A DNA stretch of 64,000 nt from Heligmosomoides polygyrus polygyrus (taxonomy: Eukaryota; Nematoda; Chromadorea; Rhabditida; Heligmosomidae): positions 58,244,034-58,308,033 of the forward strand of contig OX377202.1 of NCBI GenBank assembly GCA_947396885.1, in the 5' to 3' direction. Numbering within the stretch: position 1 is the first letter of the stretch; every line of letters begins with the position of its first letter. The position numbers were made by a program, and so were the translations under genes. Below, piece after piece: positions 24,401 through 36,400 of the stretch. Under the pieces are notes generated by a model. It made no database searches, was not told the DNA's origin, and saw only the letters and a program-made list of their open reading frames with translations.

Positions 24401-27400
24401 TTGGAAGAGAATGTCTTACTCAATAAGAATTTGTGTCACATTTATCGGCTCACGCTGATTTCTGTCGAATATCAACAAGTGAAGAAGGAGAAGGAGTTGT
24501 TGGTGAAGACGATTTTTCTCTTTTTGGCATTTTGTTGATATTCAATAGAAATCAATAAACGCGACAAACATTCTTATAGAGCAAGACGTTTTCTTTCGAA
24601 TGACATATAACATCAACCCAAGAAGTCCAAACACAGAGCAGGAGCTGTCGGCAAATATAACCATCCTCCTTCGGACGTCCCAATTTGATGACCTAAAAAT
24701 CAAAAAGGGACAAATGAGCAAATAGCACTAACACATATTCTTGTAGAACAGAACATTGTCTTTCAAATGTTATAAAAAACTGCGCAAAAAATTACAAACC
24801 TAAGCGGAGACAAGTGCGCAAGTGGCTACTTTTTCACTTTTTACTTTTCACTTCAACGATCTAAAAATTGACAAAATTCATAATGAAAAAAGAAATGCAA
24901 TACAGGCTTTGATAGAGCAAATCATTCTCTTTCGAAGGCTATGCAGTGCTATGCAAAAGACCGCCGGCGAAATCTGCAGTGAATCGTTGAAAAAAAAACG
25001 GCGGGGACTTATGGGACAACCTAATAAGATGCTGTGATAGAGTGCGACCAGAAAAACGTCACGTTATGTGGGGGTTATGTGGACGTTTCCCATCTGTAGA
25101 CCAAAGATCACATTTACGAAAATTTACGATTTACGACGCAAAATGTCGTAAATCGTAAGAAATTTGCTAAAAACCACCGTAAATCGTAAAAGCGTAAATC
25201 GTAAATCGTAATTACGCACACCCCTGGTCCTAGTATAATTCCATAGCCAAGAAAGTTCATGTCATAAGTTTTTCGTAATTTTATCCTTTCATTCAATGCA
25301 ACTCCGTTACTAAGCTTTTGCTAGACGTAGAGTGTTATGTATACAATTATTCTTCGACGTTATTTTAAAAATACCGCTGTATTTCAAATGCGGCTGGTGC
25401 ATATAGATTCATAAACTATGGCGCATAAAAGCAGAAGGTGCTGGGCACCACATTCATGCTTTCTCAACGCTGTTAAAATTAGCACGACTATCTCTGCAGA
25501 GCGTAAGGGCATTTTCCAACATTAAGAGGCTTGGGCTATATGTAGACCAACAACTGGTAGCAGTCGACAGCCTTCAGAACAAGCCGTGAGTCGTCCACAT
25601 TAGTTTCGAACCCCCAACCTCCTGGGCTTGCTCGAGCGTCTAGTGGCTTACGAGGCAGTGGAGGCGCAGACATTTGTAACACTTCCGTTTCAAAGGCGGG
25701 GGGGGGGGGGGGGGAAGAACGCCACTCCATCAGCCCCTGAGTATGCAGTCTACTCCGTTTTAAGACGTTTGGCTACGCTCTCTCGCAGAAACACCCAAGC
25801 TTCTGCGATGTGCACTCACTTTTCAGGCGGGCGTTGTGATCCAAGTGCGCGGCAGAAAAGAATCACTCATTGAGTACGATCTACTCTTGGGATACTTGAG
25901 CTTTAAAGGCCTGACATTAGCCTTACAGAAAATGTCAACTGCGCATTCAAAGACACGCGAAATTTTGACCTCCGATAGTGTCCTTGACTGCACCGATACC
26001 GTGAAGCAGAATTGGAGGTCTGTGTAAGGATGCTGATCCTGCACATAGTGGAGTGAAGTGAATGGTTTCATATCGCAAATGCAATTGACCTTATCTAATA
26101 CTTGTGAAGGTATCCTAACATCAGGAGATTTTAAGATATGACAGATAAGGATTTCATGCTACTGTACTGTAGAGTGAAAAATCAGCATGTGAATAGCATA
26201 CGTGTTGGAGTTGCCTCAATGATGTTTCAGGGTCACACGAAGCACGCAGTTGTAAGGCTTGGCATTAGATGAACACTCATCTTCTCGATCAGAACTAAAA
26301 ATTAATGCTCGTTTTGTGGTCCCAAGTACGTGTGTGAGTTTTCAGGTATCCTATAGCGTTTGCCTTCATGTCCATTGGGTGCACAGTTAACTATCCTGCC
26401 ACCCTCGCTGTGCAGGCTCAAACGTTCTCGGAATACTTGTTCGAGGTGGGAAAGACTTTATAAGAGTTCGCCCGTTATTACATCGGAGTTTTGATTTATT
26501 TATTCATTTATTTATTTATTTATTTATTTATACGTGTATGACAACACGCGACGAAACAAACACCACCAAGACAAAACATTGGAAGTGAACGGGCAACACA
26601 TTGGTAATAAACACAAAAATACAAGAAACTGCGAATCAGCGAGTCTTAGGATAACTATCAACGAACTTTTATATTGGTTAAACGAAGATGGCAAAGTATG
26701 TATTTGGTAAGCATCAAGAATTCAGAACTGGCCCGTTGAGTAAAAAAGGAGGCACGAACACAACTTTTGGCCGTAGAATAATGAATTTTAGTTCTACAAC
26801 CCTAGTGGTAAAATGATGGATTCTGTGAAGTTTAGTAAGTGGGAGTGCAACTTTTCCAGTCATCATCTTGAAAATCATAATTAGATCGTTTTGCTTCCCA
26901 CGAATAGCAAGCGATTCCAGCTCGAATATTTTATTACGATCAGGCGCTGATGGAATGGAGGTGTAGTCATAGCCATTTAAGTATAACCATGGCTTTCTAG
27001 TGTAGCTATTCTGAACGGATTCAAGCCTCTGCATGCAGCGCTTAAGGTGAGAACTGAACACAGTGGTGCCATACTCCAATATTGGGCGAACATATGATTT
27101 GTATGCAAGAAGTGAGTTTTTAAATTTGGAGATAACGCTTTAAAAATGTTGTAAGTAACTCTTTCAGCTTTCTTTGCAATCGTCTCGCAATGCTCTGAAA
27201 AACTAAGTTTTTTGTCTAACGATAAGATGAAGCCCAGATCACGCAGACTGTTTTTACTGAGTAGGTTGCAACCACCAAGGATGTAAATGTGTTTAACCGA
27301 ATTTAAATTGCCTAGATGAAAAACCCTAGTTTTTTGAGCTGAGATAGGTAATTTCCACCTGTCCGATCAATCGGCAACATCTGAAACTGCACATTGGAGG

Positions 27401-30400
27401 GGAAAGTGATCCTCTTCACTGGTAATATTCCTGTAAACTTTTATATCGTCGGCAAACATTTTGCACTTAACGCTACGCCTTTGGACTAAGACAGGTAAAT
27501 CAGAAGTGTAAATGATGAGAAGAATCGGTGACAATACACCCCCCCCCCTGGGGTACGCCTCTTGTTATTGAGTACGTGTGAGAAAATTCGTCATTCACCT
27601 TGACTTGGAAGGATATATTTCTGATGAAGTTGTTTACCCACTTAACAATTCTGGGATGAATACCAGAAACTTGAAGCTTGAAAATAAGTTCTTTGAAGGG
27701 CACCTTATCAAAAGCCTTGCTAAAATCAAAAAGGCCACATCAATGTCGGTGTTATCATCCAATGACTTTGTCCAATCATCTAAGGTAGATAGCATCAAGG
27801 TCTCAGTCGATCTTCCGACTCTGAAGCCATGTTGGTTCTTAGGTATAACCTCATGTGCTTCTATATGATTTACAAGAGCCACTTTCTGAATTTTCTCGAA
27901 TATTCTGGAAAACACTGATGTGATACTAATGGGACGATAATTAGATACTAAGCCGTGTGGTGTTTTTTTTTGTATAGGTGTGGGGTGTGACAAATGCATG
28001 GTAGCTAAAATTGAAAGTATGCTCAAGAGGAGCTACTAAGGGTACAGCTACCTTCTTGATGAAGTAGGCAGGTATTTCGTCAGGAGTAGTGGTATACGAT
28101 AGCGATAAGTTACTCAGATGCTTCAAAATGTTCTCTTTGTAAACCAAACTAAGCTATCTAGTGAGGCACTTTAAGTGGAAAACGCTAATTCAGACCAGCT
28201 TTCATTATCTGCAACAAGGAGTATGATTTTTTAAAATGTGCGGCTAGCATGGAGGCTTTTTCAAGATCACTGACAGCTGAGTTACCTTCATCATCAACTA
28301 GCGTAGGGATCTTAGTTGACTGCTTCAGCCTTGAGTACAACAATTTATATTACGAGCATTTTTTTGGATTGTCCAAAACTTCACGTTCGACGTAGCTATT
28401 GTACTTTTTGAGAAGGCGGTCAAATTTAGTTTTAAAACTCCTGAAACGTTCACTAGCCTGAAGACATGGATTTTTTTGGTAGTCAAGCCTTGCTTTTTCT
28501 TTAATCTCAAAGAGGTTGGACAGGTGCAGTGGAGTGTTGCCTCTATTTAGGGACTGCCTCTCTAAAGAGACAAATTCCTGAATTGGTGCGTACAAAATTG
28601 ATGGAAAAACTCATACTTATCGTTGATATCAAGAAGCGCCTCCAAAATTTATCTCCAATCTAAGGAGCATAAGTAGTGGCAAATGACATCATACGGGGCT
28701 TTGTGGAAAGACCTCCGGAGGCGGAAGTAGTGGATCTATGAAAGTCTTCACATTGTAAGAGAGGCTGTTGTGATCACTTGACCCAGTTGGTGCAGATACA
28801 AGTACATCACGTATTAGCTTAGTGTCGCTACAAAGAACAAGATCAAGTGTATGACTAGCGCGAGTTGGTTTGTGAACATTTTGAACAAGCTTGTTAGAGT
28901 TGCAAAAATTGAGAAGCATTTGTGATGTAAAAGAAGTGGCATGCAGAAGAACCTTAACCCAGTTGATGTCTGGAAAGTTAAAGTGAAGTTGATGTGGGAT
29001 GAACAGTGGAAAATCGGCGGTGGATTCTATTGACGACTCAATGTCGCACCTATTTGTCTCATGAGGAGCAATTCCTTGTCACAATGTATTCTTAAAATCA
29101 CAGGTGATTCTCAATAGCGAGGCACCACCGTCTCTGTGCTATTGGGTTGTACTTCGAAACACCTCTGTATTCGATGCGTAAACTGTTCGTAGACAAGCCG
29201 CATGAGCAACCAAAGACTGAGAAGAATCCGCGGAGACGTCGTATTGCGCTGGCATTGATCAGGAGAACCACTCTGTGCGCTTGCGTCAATGATCGCGCGA
29301 TGTAGTTTGGTAAGGGTATACATCTGTCCTTTTCGAATTTCGAATATTCGAATATTCAAAAGAGGCCAATATTCGAATTATTCGTTTATTCGAATATTCG
29401 AACGCTTTGAATCACCACCTATATATAAAAGAGTTTGTCCGTGGAGTGATCTAACCAAGTGAGGTACGCCGCATCATCCACAGCGAGAGCGGTCGAGTGA
29501 TCTAACCGAAGTGAGGTACGCCGCATCAACCACAGCGAGAGCGGTCTAATGATCTAAGCGAAGTGTGATACGCCGCATCATCCACAGCGAGGGCGGTCGA
29601 TGATCTAACCTGAATGAGGTACGCCTCATCGTCTACAGCGCGGGAAAAATTTGCTACTGAACGTGGGATCTTGCTGCAGCAGGGGAAACGGAGCCCTTTA
29701 CTGCTTAACACAACAGCACCTACGCGCGTTTCTGAGCGTCCAGATTTAGAAGCCGACCTCGTGGTATTAGCATGAGAAGACTACTAAAGGGGTAAGGGTA
29801 GAAGGGGGACTTTGAGGGTGAAGAACCGACAGAGATCTGGAGGCAGCGACCAGGAAGCTTGATGGTCGATGGGGGAACAAGGAAGCAGGCAAGGAGGTGG
29901 CACCAAGAAGAGTTTAGGCAATATGTAGGGATTATTAGGGAGTTACCAATCAGGGGAGGGGGACAGTAAGGAGGATCAGCATTGGATCCGCTACCAGTAA
30001 GGGAGACCGGATTTAGAAGATGTGACACCGATATCACACAATGGGCGCTCGCTCCTCGTCGTCGTGGCGTGTGCGTGGGAGGCCTACTTGATTGGGGTAG
30101 AGGAGTAGGGAAGATCCCGGGGGGGGGGAGGAGGGATCTACCTGGAACTGGAAGAAGGGACCTGGAGGAGGGACCAGGACGGGGAACCAACAAGAAGGGA
30201 GCCGTAAGGGAATTCATACGGAGAACAAGGAATCTGCCAAATGCATAACCTCTTCAACGCTGGATACAGCGACGACTGCGCGCGCTTCTGAGCTTCTTGA
30301 TCCAGAAAGCGGGCCCGTACGTTGCGCAGCAAGCATCTTGATTCTGAATACGTGTCACCGACCGTGCCGTGAGCATAGGAGAACCACTAAGCGGGTGGTG

Positions 30401-33400
30401 GAGAAGGGCGGTAAGGGGAACCTCTATGGTGGACCAGGAGAGCAACCAGGAAGGAAAGGAAGAACCTGGAGGAGGGTCCAGGTCGAGGAAAGCGGCAAGA
30501 AAAGACCAGTAGGGGTCAATAGTGGAAACAAAGAATTGAGCCAGTAGTTGGGACCAGGAAGGTGGGGACTGAAGGGGGAGGGGGAGGGAAGACCAGTAAA
30601 GGCGGACCGGCAATTAGATCCAGTAAGAAGAAACGAGAGGGGGGAACCTGGCTTCGGAAGACATGTCAACGACAACTTTAAACGCTAGCTGTTGGGCATG
30701 AGAACGACTGCGGAGGAACAACCTGAGGGACAGAAGTACTGCGCAGCACAAACCAACGACATTACTGGCCGGTCCGGAGAGAATGTCTATGATGAAGTTA
30801 CCGAAGTGGCGAACAGCTTGATGCCGATAAAGCACGCAGCTGGTCCTAGATGCTATCGAATTTTATGTTCTACAAAAACCACTTTTCATAGGTTACTACA
30901 AAGTCGCGCGAAGCGCGCAAGTGCGAGACACGCCGTCAGGCGTGTCGGAGCACTTGTATCGAATATTCGAATATTCTTTATCAGGCTCTTGGCACGTTAG
31001 TGGCGCTGCTCTTCGAAAACCAGTGAAGAATTAGAGCCCATAACCCCTTTAAGCAATTAGAATGTGTTGACAATTCCATAACACTGCATTAAAGGGTAGT
31101 CTTAGCTTAGCATGCTTTTGTCTCCTAATAATGCGTTGCCAATCAGCTAATTTACCTGATCTACCGACCAATCAATAATATCGATTTTTGGGTACGCTTG
31201 ATCACTTAACATAAGAGTAGCGGGAGTATGATGGCCATGGGACAGGAGATCCGTTGATCGAAATCGATCTACCATTCAGCGCAGTTGATAATTAACGATC
31301 CACATTCGCAATTAACCAACTGGCAGAAGAGTAATGACAATCTGAAGCCTTCGAATATGCGCTCGATCGCACACAGCTACTCAGTAGTAAATAAAAAATA
31401 AGTAAATGTTAATCCTTGGCTTTCCACTCACACATGGTTCAGCGCCTCATCGCGGCGTGGGATGGGCAATGGGTGTCGAACTACGAGACACAGCGGAGGT
31501 TTTCAATGTTCGGTGGTGTCTCCCAAGTTGGGAAGGAGTTTGACAATTCTTCGGAAACCTAGCGAAATCTGAATAACAGGACGCCCCGAAGGTACGAAAG
31601 GACGACACGAACTTAGTATGGGGCAACAATGGAGGTAGACATCACAAACGAGCACCAGTTCGTGATGTTACCTCATGTGATTTCCGGCACACCATGCCCT
31701 GCAGAAATTGCAAAATTTGCAACGGTTCCAGCGTCGGACCCAGGTTGACAGGCCGGCTGGTGGAGAAACCGCTACAAACCATGATCACAGTCGAAATGGA
31801 ATCCGTGTAAAGATCAGGACGTCACTCGAAGTGAAGCACAGAACCTCCGCGCAGTTCTGCGGTCAGTATGCGATGGCTGAACAACGTCGGCCAAAGAAGC
31901 TAGTTCGACTAGAGAATTTGAATGTAGGAACACTGACGGGAAGATCCAGGGAGGCGGTTCTCCTGATGAAGCGCGTACTAAGAGGTTGGAAAAGGGGTCT
32001 AGCTATTCTACAATGGAGGGTACACCAATAGGAACGGGGAAAGCGCTGTCGGAGAGTCCCTCAAGGATTCGATAGCTGCTGTTCAAAGGATAAACGACGC
32101 ATCAGTCACTGCGACTGGGCATTAGTGGACCATAATCCGTCTACGTCCCGCAGACCGGGTGCCTCAAGCAAGACAAGCATGGCTTCTACCTCACGTTGGT
32201 CACGAGGTTCGTACCAGAAGGCGGGTATCTTTCCATAGCAAGTGCTTGAGCGGGCACGTGGGAAGCGGCAGAAGAGGAGTGGAAAGGGTCTTGATAAACC
32301 CAGATGGAAAAAGAATTCTTGAACTGGCTGTCGCCCACGACATGGTTGTCTGTAGCACCTTATTTACGAAGAGAGAGAGCGAGAAGGTGACAAATGCTGG
32401 CGGAGGAAAAAGGACGGAAGTAGACCACATACTCTTGCGAAGGCCGGGCCTAAATACCGTCCATGATGTCAAAGTTCTCCCGGGAGAAGATGTAGCGCCA
32501 CAATATAGGCTCTTGGTAGCCGACATTAATACGTTGACGACCAGAGCGATTTTCGCGCATCTCTCGTGTGGGACCAAGCCCCTCACGACACATCATTTTC
32601 AGTAGCGTTTGTCCCGCTTGGTGGCGGGGTCCGCTCTTCTGGTGTGGTGACGCCATTTCTCCCGATCAAATGCTTGATCGGGATGCACACCAGCTATCTT
32701 TAAGTCCAAGTGCAACGTGTCTAGCCAACGTTGCTTCGGGCGTCCTCTGGGCCGTTTTCCCGGGACTTCAAGATTCAGGCCAATCTTACAGACGCTGTCG
32801 TTGTTAGCGCGAAGGACGTGGCCATACCATCGTAGACGAGCTTCGCGCAACTTGTCGGCTATCGGGACGACACCGAAGCTCTGTCGTATGGTGTCATTGC
32901 GAACGCGGTCCAATCGCGTTACTCCGGCCGTCCACCTTAACATCTTCGTCTCCATTACACTGAGGCGGCTTTCAATTTCCTTCGTCACGGGCCAGCACTC
33001 AGCACCGTATGTCGCTACTGGGCGGACGACTTTTCTATAAACCTTCGATTTGAGGTAGTCGGGTATTGTCTTATCGCAGAGAACCCCAGTCAGCGACCGC
33101 CATTTGGACCAGGCTGCACTTACGCGCGCCTTCACCTCCAACTTTAGGCTGCCATCGGGCGTAACTGTTGATCCGAGATACTTGAAAGCTGTGACTCGTG
33201 AGAGCTCAGCACCATTGATCTTGATAGATCCGAGCTCATTCACATCCGTCGTCAAGTACTCAGTCTTTTTGACGTTTAGCTTGAGTCCGAACAATGCCAA
33301 GCGATCGCACCATTCCTGTGCCTGTCGCTCGAGTTCGGCTTTGTCTTCACATGTAAGCATGACGTCATCGGCATACAGCAACGTCCAAGGAGCTGCCTTT

Positions 33401-36400
33401 TGGAGATCTCGTGTAATTGCATCCATGACGACCACGAAGAGCAGTGGGGATAGCGCAGACCCCTGGTGCACTCCGACAGAGATCGGAAACTCCGTCGAGG
33501 TACCCGCTGGTGCTCGTACTCGGCTTATTGGGCACGAGTGGAGGATGCGCACCCACTCAATAAGCTTATCAGGGACGCCGTGTCGTCGCAAAGCGTACCA
33601 TATAACATCTCGCGGGACGCGGTCGAAGGCCTTCTCCAAGTCCAGGAAGGCAAAATGCACCGGTTTCTGTTTCTCACGGTGCTTCTCTAGAAGACGAACG
33701 GCGTGCATGGCATCAACCGTCCCACAGCCGGCAACAAAACCACATTGATTGTTGGAAAGCTGGACGACATCCCGGATACGTCTATCGACAATTCGCTCAA
33801 ACACTTTCATGGTGTGCGAAAGTAGGCGAATCGGACGGACGGTCCGCAGGGCTGCCTTTCTTCTTCCAAATCGGGATAGTCGTGCTTTGCTGCCAACTCT
33901 CAGGCACTTTCTTCTCAGCAACAACCTGATTGAAAAACTCTGTCATCCAGTCGACAGGGCACCAACCCTTCGACTTCCACAGGTCGGCCGGCAGGTCATC
34001 TGGACCAGTGGCTTTGCCTGACTTCATCTTCCTCAGGGCTGCTTCAGTTTCGCTCACTGTGATCTTCTGAATAGGACCGTATACAGGTGAAACAAAAGGA
34101 ACGGCAGGATGTTCAAATTCTACGTTCGAGATTTCCTCGAAGTAGTCGCGCCATCGCTTCACAGCCCTTTTACGATCCATCAGAAGATGGCCGTTCTCAT
34201 CGTTAATGCCAAAGAACTTTTCGATGTCTTCTGCTGGGCGACAGCGAGCCTTGGCAAGTCAGTAAAGATAGCGCTCACCATCGCGCGTTTCCAGTTTTTC
34301 GCTGACTTCAGCATAGTATGCGGCTTTAGCAGCAGCCACTGCCTTCTTTGCCGCTTTCCTCGCTTCTCGATAATTCCGCCAATTACAGACTGTTTTGTCA
34401 CCGATAAATACGTGATACAGCCGTTTCTTTTCCTTGACCTTCTCTCTGACATCGTCAGTCCACAACCAAGCCTGCTTGTCGACCCAACGCCGTCCAGGCT
34501 TCGTTGTGCCGAGTTCGAGGCGTGCAGCCCGGGTTATCGCATCGGTAGCCTCTTTCCAGGTTTCGTCGACAGTTATTACCGTCGGCAACCGAATGCGAGA
34601 GATAACAGCTGCTCCCTTCTCCTTCAATCGCCACCATTTAATTCTAGCCGTCCCGCACCGCTCGACACGTTTACACCTCGGAAGTGTGATCTTCAGCGAG
34701 CAGATCAGTGGACGGTGTTGCGTGGCAACCGTCTCATACGGCACGGTCTTCGCGTCTGTGACAAGGCCTTGGTCACGACGCCTAACAAGGACATAGTCAA
34801 TCTGCGTTTTGGCGTTCCCGCTATAAAACGAGATGAGGTGGGAGTCACGCTTTCGAAATTTGGTATTCACGATGGTGAGGTCATGTGAGTCTGCATACTC
34901 AAGTATACGCTCACCATCGGCGTTGCGTGACCCAAAGCCAAAACCACCATGACAGCTGTAACCGTCTTTCGCTGCTCCGACGTGACCATTAAGGTCACCT
35001 GCCACAACAACCATATCTTCTGACGGCACTTCCGCTGTCTTCTCATCAAGCAGGGACCAGAACTCGTCCTTGGTTTGCTCGGAGCAACCTGTCTGCGGAG
35101 CATACGCGGAAAAGAAATGACATCGTCGCTCTTCTACGGCGACTGCAATCTTCATCAAGCGGTCATCGAAACGTTCTACGCTTGCAATCGCGTCACGGAA
35201 ACGCTCGGAGACGATCATACCGACACCACTGGTGGTCCTGGGACTGCCGCACAGAACGGCCTTGAAGCCGCGGCCAATGTCCCTCGACTTGCAGCAGGAC
35301 CACCTCGTCTCCTGCACCGCACAGAAATCTATCTTTCTTCGCTCCAGTGCTTCTACCAACTCGCACGAGCGGCCCGTCAACGTACCCACATTCAACGTTG
35401 CTACGCGGGTTTTGCATACGTTGCGGGACTTTCGGACTAGCTCAGTTGCCCCCCCCCCCCCCCCCGATGCCGTCCTCGCATCAGGGACCTTCGCATACTT
35501 CTCACACTCGCCGAGCTTTGCGAGTGCGCGTCGGCTCCCGCGGACGCCTCACATTATCTCGAGAACTCTGTAACGTCATCAACCATAAGATGTGACACAG
35601 AATGTTCGTAGGCCGGCCTGTCACTAGGGCCTGTCGCCTGCATTCGATTGTCCGTGATTGGCTCGGCTTGCAAAAGCAAGCAGTTTCCAGTGGCACCACG
35701 TGGAGGAACGGACATCGCCACCCCCCTCACGACACGACATCCCGTAAACCAAACGTCACTCTAAGGGTTATTTGAGATGCTGAACACGAATCCGATGTTC
35801 GTTTCACCGAATACAGCTGAAGACCACCCGTATCGACAGCTAAGGTGGTGGGGTCAAAATTACCAACTTGACTCAAACTTCGCCTAGTGTGGCTGCTTAG
35901 GGTGTTGATTACGAGTAAGAAGACTGTCTTCAGTTCGTTCATCATTGATAACATGCGTGATTTTCACGTCCGCTGCATGTGAAAATCACGCATAGCGCGC
36001 GAGAGAAAGTGAGATACGACATCGCGTTTCAAGATTAACCAGTAACAATCGATCCTTAAGCCTTAAAATTAAACAGTAAAAATCGATCCATTATTTTTGT
36101 ATGGGCGCGTGTAGCGCAGTAGGAGGAGGCGCGACTGTCGCGTGCACCCGATACCAGGTTCCTGGTACGGATTTTCCGCCTAGGCCAACCAAGCCTTCCA
36201 TCCCTCCAGGGTCGGTGAATTGGTGCCAGGCTTGTCTGGGAAGGATAGAGCGCTGACTTGTTTATCGGCTGGCCACCGCAAGTCATTGTGTGACCAAATA
36301 CGCATTCATGTCGCCTTCACGACATCCCGTCGAAGTAGAATGCGCTGGCGCATCCCAGAAGAGATTGAGTAACGCCGTCCTTTATCCTTTATCCTTATTC

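Larger units (their letters stand above)
22217..25226 (+). mobile_element. hAT-type non-autonomous element, copy 3, with 8-bp target duplication
   Basis: Begins CAGGGGTGTGCGTAAATG and ends TTACGCACACCCCTG, with tandem CGTAAAT subterminal repeats at both ends, and is flanked by an exact 8-bp duplication gtcctagt (22209-22216 and 25227-25234). This is diagnostic of the hAT superfamily. The left 1753 bases equal copy 1 in inverted orientation. The interior carries a SINE (23040-23325) and a nested mariner-type MITE (23977-25024). No transposase frame is seen, so it must depend on an autonomous element elsewhere. Confidence 0.92.
29335..30976. repeat. repeat block bounded by GAATATTCGAATATTC motifs
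   Basis: Palindromic attcgaatattcgaa strings lie at 29335-29400 and 30957-30975. Between them are a 51-bp tandem repeat and a purine-rich region. The same AT palindrome occurs at 48382-48405 and, split by RTE copy C, at 45236. It could be one element with short palindromic ends; no target duplication is evident. Confidence 0.4.
32592..35722 (-). mobile_element. RTE-clade LINE, copy A, near full length, 13-bp target duplication
   Basis: Flanked by cccctcacgacac at 32579-32591 and 35723-35735. About 3.13 kb on the minus strand. The 5' end (ggcgatgtccg at about 35715) and the 5' leader (35460-35715) match copies B and C. The 3' end has the short tail ctgaaaatgat. It inserted into LINE-X. A C-homopolymer (35451-35465) lies in the leader. 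Confidence 0.92.

Noticed and set aside
29447..29645. CRISPR-like array
   Set aside because: The whole 51-bp unit repeats without unique spacers, in a eukaryotic intron.
29720..30217. 165-codon proline-rich gene on the minus strand
   Set aside because: Its reading is set by the purine-rich low-complexity composition; overlapping frames look equally proline-rich and there is no domain or splice pattern.
32200..32586. Separate minus-strand gene opposite LINE-X
   Set aside because: It is the complement of the LINE-X endonuclease frame, which carries the recognisable motifs.
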